This document shows, one piece after another, positions 1 through 8,215 of a stretch of DNA of 64,000 nt; position 1 is the first letter of the stretch; each line of letters starts with the position of its first letter. The notes beneath the pieces are model-generated. The model was not told the DNA's origin. It saw only the letters and a program-made list of their open reading frames with translations, and made no database searches. The DNA is from Streptomyces hygroscopicus subsp. hygroscopicus (lineage in GTDB: Bacteria; Actinomycetota; Actinomycetes; Streptomycetales; Streptomycetaceae). Location: NCBI RefSeq assembly GCF_030269125.1, contig NZ_BSSM01000019.1, positions 62,001 through 126,000 on the forward strand, in the 5' to 3' direction. Position numbers and translations under genes: made by a program.

Positions 1-332
1 TCGACGAGCAGACCGACGAGCCGACCAACCACGCCGTCAACCACGTGCGCCCCGAACTGGCGGCGCGGATCGACCTGGAGGACCTGGTCCGCTGGCCGAT
101 GACGAAGGTGCTGCGGGACGTCGTCAAGGCCGACATCAGCCGCATCACGGACACGGTGGAGGCCCGGATCGCCGACCCGGAGACCGCCCGCCTCCTCCGG
201 GTCCCGCTGCTCAGCCCGATCCTGCACTACACCGGCATCACCTACGACACCGAGGGCCGGGTGCTGGACGTGGCGGTCATCCACTACCGGGGCGACCGCT
301 TCTCCTTCACGGTGACCTTGGACGCCACCTGA
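1..332 (+). CDS. GntR-family regulator, C-terminal UTRA part (partial)
   Basis: The reading frame is open from base 3 and stops with TGA at 330-332, so the start lies before the window. The roughly 109 visible residues end in a beta-rich segment of the type YDTEGRVLDV-x6-YRGDRFSF, which is the usual end of the UTRA effector domain found behind a GntR winged helix (HutC subfamily). The DNA-binding half is not visible. Such proteins are cytoplasmic repressors that sense a sugar or other small ligand; the ligand cannot be judged here. The next gene begins about 35 bases downstream on the same strand. Confidence 0.75.
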   Translation, partial: DEQTDEPTNHAVNHVRPELAARIDLEDLVRWPMTKVLRDVVKADISRITDTVEARIADPETARLLRVPLLSPILHYTGITYDTEGRVLDVAVIHYRGDRFSFTVTLDAT

Positions 333-367
333 CCCGCCCGCGGGTCCCGGCCCGTACGATGCCCAGC

Positions 368-1516
368 GTGCCGTACGACGACGACGCTCCGCTGCTGGCG
401 GACCTCATGCCGTGGTCCGTCGCACCGCTGCGGCCGGGCCGCACCTGGCCGACCGCGCCCGACCCGGCCTCGCTGAAGGCCCGCTGGGACACCCTGCTGA
501 AGGCCGGACCAACGGACCGCGAGGCCCTGTTCGAGCCGAGCAGGGCCCGCACCCTGCACTCGGCCGTGGGCCAACTGCCCGGTCAGCCGACCGGCACGGA
601 GCGCCTGGCCCGCGCCGGGGGACCCTGCGCGGAGCCGGTCCGGGTCCTGGCGGGCCCCTTCGACGAGCAGTGGCTGATCCCGGACCACCGGCTGCTCGAC
701 GCGGCCCGCCCGGAGCTGTGGCGCGTGGCGGACGCCGACCAGATCTTCCTGGTGGAGACCCCGGACGACCGCCACCCCCTGCTCGCCACGTCCCTCCTGC
801 CCACCCTGCGCACCGGCCGCGTCCGCCCCCTCCACCGCCGGCCGGGCGCCGCGGAACCCAACCTGGCCCCCGGGCTCCTGGACCACCTGACGGCCCGCCT
901 CGGCGTCCGGGTCACCCCGCTCGACCTGCTGTGCTGGTTCCTGGCCACGACCCGCCCCGACCACACGGTCCCCCTGACCGCCGACCCGGGACTGTGGTCG
1001 GCGGGAGTGGAGTCGGGCCGACGCACCCTGTGGCTGCTGCGCCGCGACGGCGACCGCCCCAAACTGCCGGGCGGGCGCCGCCCCTACGTCCGCGCGCCCC
1101 TGCCGCCCCGCCCCTCGGCCCTCCGCTACGAACCCGAGGAGCAGACCCTCCACCTGGACGAGGGCCGCGTCTCCCCCGTCCTCCCGGAGGTCTGGGACTA
1201 CCAGCTGAACGGCACCCGCGTCCTGGAGTCGTGGTTCACCTCCCGCACGGCCGCGGCGGCTCCCGGCACGCTGGAGACGATCCGCCCGGCGGCCTGGCCG
1301 CAGTCCTGGACCTCGGAGCTGCTGGAGCTGATCACGGTGCTGGCGCTGCTGGCCGGACTCCACCCGCGGCGAGCCGAGCCGGAGGTGACCTCACCGATCA
1401 CCGCGGACGATCTCCGGCGCTCGGGCGTCCTCCCGCCGCCACCCGCGTCCCGCCGACCCGCCTCGGTCCTGGACCGCCCCGAGGAAGGCCCGGAGGGGCA
1501 GTTCGCCCTGTTGTAG
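368..1516 (+). CDS. Orphan type ISP restriction-like specificity protein
   Basis: A 382-residue cytoplasmic protein. The stretch around residues 255-300 (YEPEEQTLHLDEG, then PEVWDYQLNG, then VLESWFTSRT) resembles the C-terminal specificity domain of single-chain type ISP restriction-modification enzymes, where Y-x-V-x-G-Y and a following W-x-x-x-R are typical. Full type ISP enzymes are near 1500 residues with helicase, nuclease and methylase parts; none of those is present or adjacent. A GTG at 368 is chosen because TACGAT (354-359) is a good -10 element eight bases upstream, which suggests a leaderless message. An ATG at 359 is in frame but overlaps that -10. The Arg/Pro-rich middle is poorly conserved in character. 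The function of this orphan form is unknown. Confidence 0.6.
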   Translation: MPYDDDAPLLADLMPWSVAPLRPGRTWPTAPDPASLKARWDTLLKAGPTDREALFEPSRARTLHSAVGQLPGQPTGTERLARAGGPCAEPVRVLAGPFDEQWLIPDHRLLDAARPELWRVADADQIFLVETPDDRHPLLATSLLPTLRTGRVRPLHRRPGAAEPNLAPGLLDHLTARLGVRVTPLDLLCWFLATTRPDHTVPLTADPGLWSAGVESGRRTLWLLRRDGDRPKLPGGRRPYVRAPLPPRPSALRYEPEEQTLHLDEGRVSPVLPEVWDYQLNGTRVLESWFTSRTAAAAPGTLETIRPAAWPQSWTSELLELITVLALLAGLHPRRAEPEVTSPITADDLRRSGVLPPPPASRRPASVLDRPEEGPEGQFALL

Positions 1517-1525
1517 CCGGTCCGG

Positions 1526-2236
1526 CTAGTGCGGGGAGTAGGCGTCCAGGACCCTTCCCAACGCCCGCTCGAAAACCGCCTCCATGTCCACCGGCCCCGG
1601 GTCCTGCGCGAACGCCTCCGCCAGCCTCGGGTACTTCCCGGACGCCACCTGCCGCGCCAGGTACGCCCCCCGCACCGCGGTCTCCTCGTCCTGCGACCAC
1701 GGCAGCGCCCGCACCCGCTCGGCGGTGTCCAGCTCGTTGCGCACGTACGTCGTCACCACACCGTTGACCATGGCGATGAGTTCGAGCTTCGTCCCGTAGG
1801 GGGCCTCCAGCGGGTCCAGACACGCCAGGCAGTGCTCCAGGTACCGCAGCGTGTGCGGACTGAACCCGTACACCGGCGACATGAGCCGCGGCATCCACGG
1901 ATGCCGGCGCATCAGCGACCGCGCCTGGTGCGCCACGCGCATCAGCTCCGCCCGCCAGTCGCCACCCGGCTCCCACAGCACGTGCTCCGCGGCGACCGCG
2001 TCCATCATCAGCTCGTACAGGTCCTCCTTGCGCGGCACGTAGTTGTACAGGGACATCGTCCCGCACCCCAGCTCCGCCGCGACGTGCCGCATCGACACGG
2101 CGTCGAGCCCCCGCGCGTCGGCGATCCGCACGGCCGCGGCCGCGATGTCGTCGCGGCTGTACGCCGGTCTCGGCCCACGCCCGGTGCGCTCGGGGCGCGC
2201 CCAGATCACCTCGGGTACGGCCCCTCGGACTGCCAT
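1526..2236 (-). CDS. TetR-family transcriptional regulator
   Basis: A 236-residue repressor-type protein. Residues about 26-72 form the TetR helix-turn-helix (YSRDDIAAAAVRIADARG, then MRHVAAELGCGTMSLYNYV). The remainder resembles the TetR_C_1 ligand and dimer domain common in drug-responsive actinobacterial members. The ATG at 2236 has GAGGTGAT just upstream. It is divergent from a DrrAB-type exporter, and two almost identical 7-3-7 palindromes lie in and after the shared 61-base gap. The obvious inference is that it represses the exporter and perhaps itself until a drug-like ligand binds. The family and context are clear; the ligand is unknown. Confidence 0.88.
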   Translation of the reverse strand: MAVRGAVPEVIWARPERTGRGPRPAYSRDDIAAAAVRIADARGLDAVSMRHVAAELGCGTMSLYNYVPRKEDLYELMMDAVAAEHVLWEPGGDWRAELMRVAHQARSLMRRHPWMPRLMSPVYGFSPHTLRYLEHCLACLDPLEAPYGTKLELIAMVNGVVTTYVRNELDTAERVRALPWSQDEETAVRGAYLARQVASGKYPRLAEAFAQDPGPVDMEAVFERALGRVLDAYSPH

Positions 2237-2262
2237 GTCATCACCTCGGCCACCATCCTAGT

Positions 2263-2279
2263 TACGTACACCGTACGTA
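2263..2279. promoter_or_regulatory. Candidate TetR operator 1 (perfect 7-3-7 palindrome)
   Basis: TACGTAC-ACC-GTACGTA is a perfect inverted repeat between the divergent TetR and exporter genes. Its centre is 27 bases before the exporter ATG at 2298, so a bound dimer would cover the promoter. The sequence and spacing are seen; assignment to the neighbouring regulator is inferred. Confidence 0.72.
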
Positions 2280-2297
2280 GTGCGCTATGGTCCCCTC

Positions 2298-3299
2298 ATG
2301 ACGACTACGTACGCTGTACTTAGTGAAGGGCTGGAGAAGCGCTTCGGCGGCACCCACGCCCTGCGCGGGCTCGATCTGGCGGTCGCGCGGGGCACCGTCT
2401 GCGGCCTGCTGGGGCCCAACGGCGCCGGGAAGACCACCGCCGTGCGCCTGTTGACCACGCTGCTGCGGCCGGACGCCGGCTCCGCGCGGATCGCCGGGCA
2501 CGACCTCGTGCGGGAGGCCGCCGCCGTACGGAGCCTGATCGCGGTCACCGGGCAGTACGCCTCGGTCGACGGCGATCTGACCGGCCGGGAGAACCTGCGG
2601 CTGTTCGCCCGGCTGCACCGGGTCCGCGGGCCGGCCGCGCGCGCCGACGAGCTGCTGGAACGCTTCGGGCTCACCGGGACCGCCGACCGCAAGGCCTCGG
2701 CCTGCTCGGGTGGCATGCGGCGCCGCCTCGACCTCGCCGCGAGCCTCGTGCGCCGCCCGGAGGTGCTCTTCCTGGACGAGCCGACGACCGGCCTCGACCC
2801 GGCGAGCCGCGGCGACATCCGGCAGGCCGTTCGGGAACTCGCGGCGGACGGCACGACGGTGCTGCTGACCACGCAGTACCTGGAGGAGGCCGACCAGCTC
2901 GCCGACGACATCGCCCTGATGGACCGGGGCCGGATCGCGCACACCGGCTCGCCCGCCGAACTCAAGGCGCTCATCGGGTCGTACGCCGAGGCCGTGGTCG
3001 CCCATGCGGACGCGCTCGGCACGGCGGCCGCCGTACTGGACCGACTCACCGGCCGGGAACCGGCGTTCGACCGCGAGCGCACCGCCGTCGGCGTCCTCAC
3101 CACCGACCCCACGCTGACCCTGCCCCGGCTGGTGCGCGAACTCGACGCCGCGGGCGTGCCGTTGCTCGACGCGAGCCTGCGCCCGCCCACCCTGGACGAC
3201 GTCTTCCTGCGGCTCACCGGAACCCGGGCCGAAGCCGGAACCGGAACGGGAGCCGCAGCCGGTCGCGCCGCCGGCACCACCGAGGAGCACGCCGCATGA
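2298..3299 (+). CDS. DrrA-type ABC exporter ATP-binding subunit
   Basis: A 333-residue cytoplasmic ATPase of the daunorubicin-resistance (DrrA) family. Walker A is GPNGAGKTT at about residues 39-47. The signature is CSGGMRRRLD, and Walker B follows as VLFLDEPTTGLDP. The C-terminal about 85 residues match the DrrA-associated DUF4162 region, with TLDDVFLRLTG near the end. ATG 2298 is chosen over the in-frame GTG at 2280. The last four bases overlap the permease start, indicating translational coupling. It energises export of a lipophilic drug or lipid through the following permease and is probably induced by release of the adjacent TetR protein. Confidence 0.88.
   Translation: MTTTYAVLSEGLEKRFGGTHALRGLDLAVARGTVCGLLGPNGAGKTTAVRLLTTLLRPDAGSARIAGHDLVREAAAVRSLIAVTGQYASVDGDLTGRENLRLFARLHRVRGPAARADELLERFGLTGTADRKASACSGGMRRRLDLAASLVRRPEVLFLDEPTTGLDPASRGDIRQAVRELAADGTTVLLTTQYLEEADQLADDIALMDRGRIAHTGSPAELKALIGSYAEAVVAHADALGTAAAVLDRLTGREPAFDRERTAVGVLTTDPTLTLPRLVRELDAAGVPLLDASLRPPTLDDVFLRLTGTRAEAGTGTGAAAGRAAGTTEEHAA
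2306..2322. promoter_or_regulatory. Candidate TetR operator 2, inside the exporter coding start
   Basis: TACGTAC-GCT-GTACTTA repeats the first operator with a single arm mismatch. It lies over codons 4 to 9 of the ATP-binding gene, 43 bases (about four helical turns) from the first site and on the same DNA face. The unusual codons ACG TAC GCT GTA CTT may be constrained by protein binding. Confidence 0.62.
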
Positions 3300-4075
3300 G
3301 GGCCCTCGCGTACGACGGACTCGCCCTGACGGGACGGCAGTTGCGCCGGGTCCGCAACAGTCCCGGCCTCGCGGTCCTGACCCAGATGATGCCGATCAAC
3401 ATGCTGCTGTTCTTCGGGTACGTCTTCGGCAGCGCACTGGCGATGCCCGGCCGGGAGTACCGCGCCTTCCTCGTGCCGGGTCTGCTGGCCGCGACCGCGG
3501 CGGGCGGGCTGATGACGGGGATGTTCCAGGCCGCCGCGGACACCCACCGCGGGGTGAGCGACCGGCTCCGCACGCTGCCGGTGAGCCGGGCCGCCGTGCC
3601 GCTCGGACAGGCGGTCGCGGACCTCGTCGTCACCGCCGTCGGCACCGTCCCGCTGCTCCTGGTGGCACTCGCGGTGGGATGGCGGATCGAGGGGCCGGCT
3701 CCCGAGGCCGCCGGCGCGGTGGGGCTGCTGCTGCTCTTCCGCTTCGCCTGCACCTGCGCCGGCGTCTGGCTGGGCCTGCTCACCCGCAGCGAGGAGGCGG
3801 CCGGGCAGCTCGGCGCCGCCTCCTTCGTGCTGCCGCTGCTGTCCGACGCGTACATCCCGACGGACCATCTGCCCGGATGGCTGCGCACGCTCGCCGAGTG
3901 GAACCCGATCAGCGCGGTGACCACCGCCCTGCGGGACCTGTTCGGCAACGCGCCCGTGCCGCGCGGCGCCGCCTGGCCGGTGGCCCATCCGGTCGCCGGC
4001 TCGCTCGGCTGGAGCCTCGTCCTGATCGCGGTGTTCCTGCCGCTCGCGGTGCGCCGCCACAGCCGCGGGGAGTGA
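3296..4075 (+). CDS. DrrB-type ABC exporter permease
   Basis: A 259-residue integral membrane protein with about six hydrophobic segments, beginning with a short cytoplasmic N-terminus. It is the ABC-2 type permease partner of the preceding ATPase, whose stop it overlaps as ATGA. The pattern LRTLPVSRAAVPLGQAVADL after the second membrane segment, and EWNPISAVTTALRDLFGNA near the end, are typical of DrrB-like subunits. The length is usual for the family. The exported substrate cannot be inferred beyond hydrophobic drug-like molecules. Confidence 0.87.
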   Translation: MRALAYDGLALTGRQLRRVRNSPGLAVLTQMMPINMLLFFGYVFGSALAMPGREYRAFLVPGLLAATAAGGLMTGMFQAAADTHRGVSDRLRTLPVSRAAVPLGQAVADLVVTAVGTVPLLLVALAVGWRIEGPAPEAAGAVGLLLLFRFACTCAGVWLGLLTRSEEAAGQLGAASFVLPLLSDAYIPTDHLPGWLRTLAEWNPISAVTTALRDLFGNAPVPRGAAWPVAHPVAGSLGWSLVLIAVFLPLAVRRHSRGE

Positions 4076-4122
4076 CATACGCGGTACTGACAAACCCGCC
4101 CAAGGGGGAGATCATCCACCCC

Positions 4123-5376
4123 ATGGAACACCCCGTGGAGCACCAGCCGCCGCCCCTGGAGGGCATCACCGTCGTCGCCGTCGAACAGGCCGTGGCCGCG
4201 CCCTTCGCGACCCGGCAGCTCGCCGACCTGGGGGCCCGGGTCATCAAGGTGGAGCGGGTGGACGGGGGCGACTTCGCGCGGGGCTACGACACGGCGGCGG
4301 GCGGCCTCGCCTCGCACTTCGTGTGGTGCAACCGCGGCAAGGAGTCCATCGCGCTCGACCTGAAGGACCCGCGCGGCCTGGACGTCGTACGGCGGCTGGT
4401 CGCGGACGCGGACGTGTTCGTGCAGAACCTGGCGCACGGGGCGGCGGCCCGGCTCGGCCTGGACGCGGCGACCCTGTGCGCGGCGCAACCGCGACTGGTC
4501 GCCGTGGACATCTCGGGCTACGGCCCCTCCGGGCCGTACGCGGACAAGCGTGCCTACGACATGCTGGTGCAGTGCGAGGCGGGTCTGGTGTCGGTCACCG
4601 GGACGCCGGAGCAGCCGGTGAAGGCGGGTATCCCGGCGGCGGACATCGCGGCGGCCATGTACGCGTTCTCGGGGGTGCTGGCGGCGCTGGTCCGCCGGGG
4701 CGCCACCGGGCGCGGCGGGCCGGTGGAGGTGTCCCTGCTGGACTCGCTGGCCGAGTGGATGGGACATCCGCTGCACCACACGATGCACGGCGGCGAGCCC
4801 CCGGCGCGCACCGGTCTCGCGCACCCCGTCATCGCGCCCTACGACGTCTACGCGACGGCGGACGGCGGACGGGTGCTGCTGTCGGTGCAGAACGACCGGG
4901 AGTGGCGACGACTGACCGAACAGGCCATGGAACAGCCGGAGTTGGGGACGGACCCGCTGTTCGCGACGAACGCGGCACGGGTCGCGCACCGGACGGAGAC
5001 GGACGCGGCGGTGGCGCGCGCGCTCGGCGCGCTGGACGCCGACGAGGCGATGGCCCGCCTGGAGAAGGCGGGCATCGCCTGTGCGCGGCTACGGGATCTG
5101 CGCGAGCTGGCGGAGCATCCCCAACTGGCGGCCCGGGACCGCTGGCGTCAGGTGGGTTCGCCGGTGGGACCGTTGCGGGCGCTGCTGCCGCCCCTCACGC
5201 TGCCGGGCGGGGACGAGGCGCGGATGGGCGACGTGCCCGCGCTCGGACAGCACACCGGGGCGCTGCTGCGCGCCGTGGGGATGACGGACGACGAGATAGC
5301 AGCGCTGTGCCGGGACGGTGTGGCGGCCGAGGCGCGGGCCCTGGAGCGGGACCAGGACCGCCGGTTCGCCCGGTGA
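4123..5376 (+). CDS. CaiB/BaiF (class III) CoA-transferase
   Basis: A 417-residue family III CoA-transferase, which moves CoA between acyl-CoA and a carboxylic acid through an Asp-anhydride intermediate. Visible family marks are RQLADLGARVIKVER followed by GGDFAR near residue 45, then NRGKESIALDLKDPRG, and SGYGPSGPYADKRAYD. The segment PAADIAAAMYAFSGVLAAL carries the probable catalytic Asp. ATG 4123 follows AAGGGGGAG with a 12-base spacer. It starts 47 bases after the exporter permease on the same strand, so it may share that transcript, but no functional link is evident. The substrate is unknown. Confidence 0.85.
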   Translation: MEHPVEHQPPPLEGITVVAVEQAVAAPFATRQLADLGARVIKVERVDGGDFARGYDTAAGGLASHFVWCNRGKESIALDLKDPRGLDVVRRLVADADVFVQNLAHGAAARLGLDAATLCAAQPRLVAVDISGYGPSGPYADKRAYDMLVQCEAGLVSVTGTPEQPVKAGIPAADIAAAMYAFSGVLAALVRRGATGRGGPVEVSLLDSLAEWMGHPLHHTMHGGEPPARTGLAHPVIAPYDVYATADGGRVLLSVQNDREWRRLTEQAMEQPELGTDPLFATNAARVAHRTETDAAVARALGALDADEAMARLEKAGIACARLRDLRELAEHPQLAARDRWRQVGSPVGPLRALLPPLTLPGGDEARMGDVPALGQHTGALLRAVGMTDDEIAALCRDGVAAEARALERDQDRRFAR

Positions 5377-5470
5377 GCGCCGGGTGGGCGCTCAAGGGGC
5401 CGAGCAGTGGCCGGATCGGGGCCGGATCACGACCGGATCGGGGCCGGCCCAGCGGCCGGCCGGTGACCGG

Positions 5471-5740
5471 CTAGTGGCCGCCGAACAGCGAACGCCGCAG
5501 TCGGCGCAGCGGTGCGAACAGGGAGACCCGCCTCACCCGCGCGCCCCGGTCGCTGTGCGTGCGCCGGGTGTCCCGCGCCGTCAGCTCCCGCATCAGCGAG
5601 GTCGCCTCGACGGTCTTCTGCTGCGGTATGGCGGGACCGCCCAGCACCGCCAGATGCCGGTCGAGGCGCGAACTGGTCGCGCTGCTCCCGCAGGTGATCG
5701 CAGGGACCCTGGCCCTGCTGCGCACTGTTATCTGTTCCAT
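5471..5740 (-). CDS. Small conserved-type basic protein, function unknown
   Basis: An 89-residue, Arg-rich soluble protein starting MEQITVRSRARVPAI and ending RRLRRSLFGGH. The ATG at 5740 follows GGGGAGT with ideal spacing. The upstream in-frame extension to 5857 is rejected because it has no ribosome site and different composition. The CGSSATSSRLDRHLAVLGG motif resembles a small Streptomyces hypothetical family that I cannot name with certainty. No signal peptide or membrane segment is seen. Confidence 0.6.
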   Translation of the reverse strand: MEQITVRSRARVPAITCGSSATSSRLDRHLAVLGGPAIPQQKTVEATSLMRELTARDTRRTHSDRGARVRRVSLFAPLRRLRRSLFGGH

Positions 5741-6212
5741 GTCACTCCCCACCCGTACGAGTCCACCCGGCCCCGGGCAGAGTAACCCTATCTCCCCACC
5801 AGGGCACGCGTGTATCGCGCCTACAGGATTCACCTTTCCCGTAAGGGGGTTGACCATCCCGCGCTGACTACTCTCCGAATCCGACCGGTTTCAGGGCGAG
5901 TTGGACAACCGGCTGGCCGACGGCTCGCACCGGTTCGCCGCACCCGGCCGATCATCACGGCGTGTGACGGCCACCGGACCCCGACCCCCTCGCGACCAAG
6001 GGCGTGTTCGGCCCCGCGGGGCCCCGGGGCGGCGACGGGCCCCGCGGCGGTCCGGAAGCGGTCACTCCGCCGCCGCGGCCGCGGGCGCCCGCACCGGTCC
6101 CGGCGCGGGCGGAGGAGGCGGCGTGGAAACGGCCGGGAACGTGGCCCATCTCACGTGCCCGGCCGGCCCGCCGGCGGAGGCCCCGTCGGCCAGGGTCCCC
6201 GCCGCCGCGGCG
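5741..6212. other. Non-coding stretch upstream of small protein, downstream of lipase
   Basis: About 470 bases between the small - strand gene and the lipase terminator. Open frames here are composition artefacts rich in Arg, Pro and Gly, without ribosome sites. A modest AT-richer patch around 5740-5890 probably holds the promoter of the small protein. Nothing else is recognised. Confidence 0.5.
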
Positions 6213-6246
6213 GGGCGACCCCGCCGGCGGTGCGGCGGGGTCGCCC
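6213..6246 (-). terminator. Hairpin terminator of the GDSL lipase gene
   Basis: A perfect 14-bp stem (GGGCGACCCCGCCG with its complement) and a 6-base loop, 100 bases after the lipase stop. There is no U-tract, as is normal in Streptomyces. Confidence 0.7.
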
Positions 6247-6345
6247 GGGAGGTACCAGGTATCACGTCGACGCCTCGGGCCGGTCCGCGAGTTCACCCTG
6301 ACGGGCGGGCCCGGTGGTGCGCCGTACGGTGCTCACCCGAACGGG

Positions 6346-7149
6346 TCAGCCGGCGGCGTTGGTGAGCACCGGCAGGTAGCCACCGGACTGACCGTCGGCG
6401 GTGGGGTGGTACGACTCGGTCAGGTCGAGCCAGTTCGTGCTGTGGAGCCAGGAGCTGCCGGAGCAGATCTCGTGGGTGGAGAAGGGGGTGCGGACGTCAC
6501 CGAAGACGAAGCCGTGCGCCGAGACGCGGGTCTGGATGGTGTTGTCCAGGATGTCGGCCGCGTCGTTGATGGCCGAGCGCTTGGTGTCGGACAGGCCGAG
6601 GCAGGTCTGGCCGAGCAGGTAGAAGCGCGGGTAACCGACCACGACCACACGGGCGTTGGGCGCCTTGGAGTGGATGGCGTTGTAGACGGTGTCGAGCTTC
6701 CCGGGCAGCGTGGAGGTGATGTACGACTCCGCGCTGGAGATGGCGGACAGGCAGGTGCTGTCCGAGTACAGCACGCACGTCTGCATGACGTTCGCGAAGC
6801 CGGCGTCGTTGCCGCCGATGCTGATGGACACCAGCGAGGTGGAGGAGTCGAGCGAGCCGAGCTGGTTGGCCATCACGTCGTCCGTCGTGGCGCCCGAGCA
6901 CGCGTTGAAGGCGAACGAGGCCGGGCTGTGCGCGGCGTTCCAGAGGTAGGCGGCGGCCTTGGTGCTCCGGTCGCAGGAGCCGCTGGAGCTGATGTAGCTG
7001 CCGGAGCCGACGCCGGAGGCGTAGGAGTCGCCCAGCGCGACATAGCCACCGCTGTTGGAGGCCGCCTGCGCCGACACGGCCTGCGTGAAGCCGAGACCGA
7101 GGGCGAGGAGGAGTGGAGCAACGAATCCGACAAGTCGGGAACGTCTCAT
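6346..7149 (-). CDS. Secreted SGNH/GDSL lipase or esterase
   Basis: A 267-residue secreted hydrolase. Residues 1-30 are a Sec signal peptide (MRRSRLVGFVAPLLLALGLG, then AQAAS). Block I is ALGDSYASG, with nucleophile Ser near residue 42. Block III is SIGGNDAGF, carrying the oxyanion Asn. SYHPTADGQ near the C-terminus holds the catalytic His. Six Cys fit three disulfides. The protein resembles the Streptomyces rimosus GDSL lipase and EstA-type esterases. ATG 7149 is preceded by GGGAG. It stands alone and ends in a strong hairpin. It is likely exported to hydrolyse short to medium acyl esters outside the cell. Confidence 0.92.
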   Translation of the reverse strand: MRRSRLVGFVAPLLLALGLGFTQAVSAQAASNSGGYVALGDSYASGVGSGSYISSSGSCDRSTKAAAYLWNAAHSPASFAFNACSGATTDDVMANQLGSLDSSTSLVSISIGGNDAGFANVMQTCVLYSDSTCLSAISSAESYITSTLPGKLDTVYNAIHSKAPNARVVVVGYPRFYLLGQTCLGLSDTKRSAINDAADILDNTIQTRVSAHGFVFGDVRTPFSTHEICSGSSWLHSTNWLDLTESYHPTADGQSGGYLPVLTNAAG

Positions 7150-7422
7150 GGTATCTCCCAGGTGAGCAGGAAGTCTGCGGCAACTTAAGTAGCAACTACG
7201 CGCGTTGACCGGAAGTGTTCATGCCAAGAATTTTTGACTCTCAATAAGACCGACTTCAAAGATTTACTGCTCATGTATTGCGCGTACATGTCAAATGTGT
7301 TGACGGCCTCTCAGGCACGTGCTCCCGCGGGGTTTCAGGAGGGGTCGGCCGGTCTTGACGCCCCCTCGGCTCTGCGTCACATTGAAGCCCGGCATCCGGC
7401 GCTCCGGGGGGCGAAGTCGCCA
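7150..7422. promoter_or_regulatory. AT-richer divergent promoter region
   Basis: A 273-base gap between the lipase and a + strand membrane gene, clearly richer in A and T than its surroundings at 7200-7300. On the lipase strand TTGACA (complement near 7286-7291) is a good -35 element, but no clear -10 follows at ideal spacing. The direct repeat GCAACT-N8-GCAACT near 7180 lies close to the lipase start. No coding sequence is supported. Confidence 0.45.
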
Positions 7423-7806
7423 ATGCGCACCTTGCGGATCAACAGGGACCTGTCGCCGCTGCTCACGGGAGCCGCCGCCGCCGTCGCGACGGCCGGCGCG
7501 CTGCTCGCCCTCGCCGGCTCCGAATCCGCGCTGCGCGGCCCGTGCGCGCTGCTGTTCCTCCTGTCCGCGCCGGCCGCGGCGATCGCCACCGCCCTGCGCG
7601 GCCTCGACCCCTTCGCCCGGACGCTGTGCGCGCTCGGGGGCGCGATCGTCGTCGACATGCTGGTGGCCCAGGCGATGCTCGCGCTGCACCTCTGGTCCGT
7701 CCGGGGCGGGGTGGCCGCGGTCGCCGTACTGAGCCTGCTGTTCCTGCTCCCCGCGCTTCTCCGGAACCGGGTTCGTCGCGGCTCTCCAGGACCGGATTCC
7801 GAGTAA
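7423..7806 (+). CDS. Small integral membrane protein of the polysaccharide cluster
   Basis: A 127-residue protein with four hydrophobic helices (beginning PLLTGAAAAVATAG, CALLFLLSAPAAA, TLCALGGAIVVDML and VAAVAVLSLLFLL). ATG 7423 follows GGGGGGCGAAG. The longer in-frame start at 7234 would add 63 residues that do not look like protein. No family is recognised. It lies about 400 bases before the glycosyltransferases on the same strand, so a role in envelope polysaccharide assembly is only a guess. Confidence 0.6.
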   Translation: MRTLRINRDLSPLLTGAAAAVATAGALLALAGSESALRGPCALLFLLSAPAAAIATALRGLDPFARTLCALGGAIVVDMLVAQAMLALHLWSVRGGVAAVAVLSLLFLLPALLRNRVRRGSPGPDSE

Positions 7807-7884
7807 AAGCACATAAGAGTGAGCAAGGTGAGCCACTGTTACGCAACGGACCAATCATGGGAAAGGTGAGACACCTTCCAGGTC

Positions 7885-7914
7885 TTGCCTTTCGGGCTCA
7901 ACCGTCAATACCGT
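7885..7914 (+). promoter_or_regulatory. Candidate promoter of the exopolysaccharide operon
   Basis: TTGCCT (7885-7890), an 18-base spacer and TACCGT (7909-7914) fit a vegetative sigma promoter. Use of it would give a GC-rich 5' leader of nearly 300 bases before the first glycosyltransferase. The rest of 7807-8215 contains no gene. Confidence 0.35.
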
Positions 7915-8215
7915 CATACATCTCAACCGCATCGGTTCGCCGACGCACGGCCCATGGGGAGGGCCGGGCGCCCCGGTGACACCGGTGCGGAGCGCGGTAG
8001 GGGGGTGCCGTGCCCGGTGACCGCGAGCGGTGACCGGGCCGGGCCGCGCGACCGGCCGTCGTCGCTCGACCGGCGGCCCGGACAGCTTCGCCAAGCTCGT
8101 CCACGGGCACGGAGTTCCGCTCGCCGTGCCCTGGAGGAGAACCCCCCTTTCGAACCGGACCCTGAGCCGGGCCGCCCCGGGGCGGGCGGTCCACCGGACG
8201 AGAGGGAAGACAACC

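Noticed and set aside
5901..6365. 154-codon + strand frame over the lipase terminator
   Set aside because: It runs through a perfect hairpin terminator, lacks a ribosome site and has Arg/Pro/Gly shadow composition.
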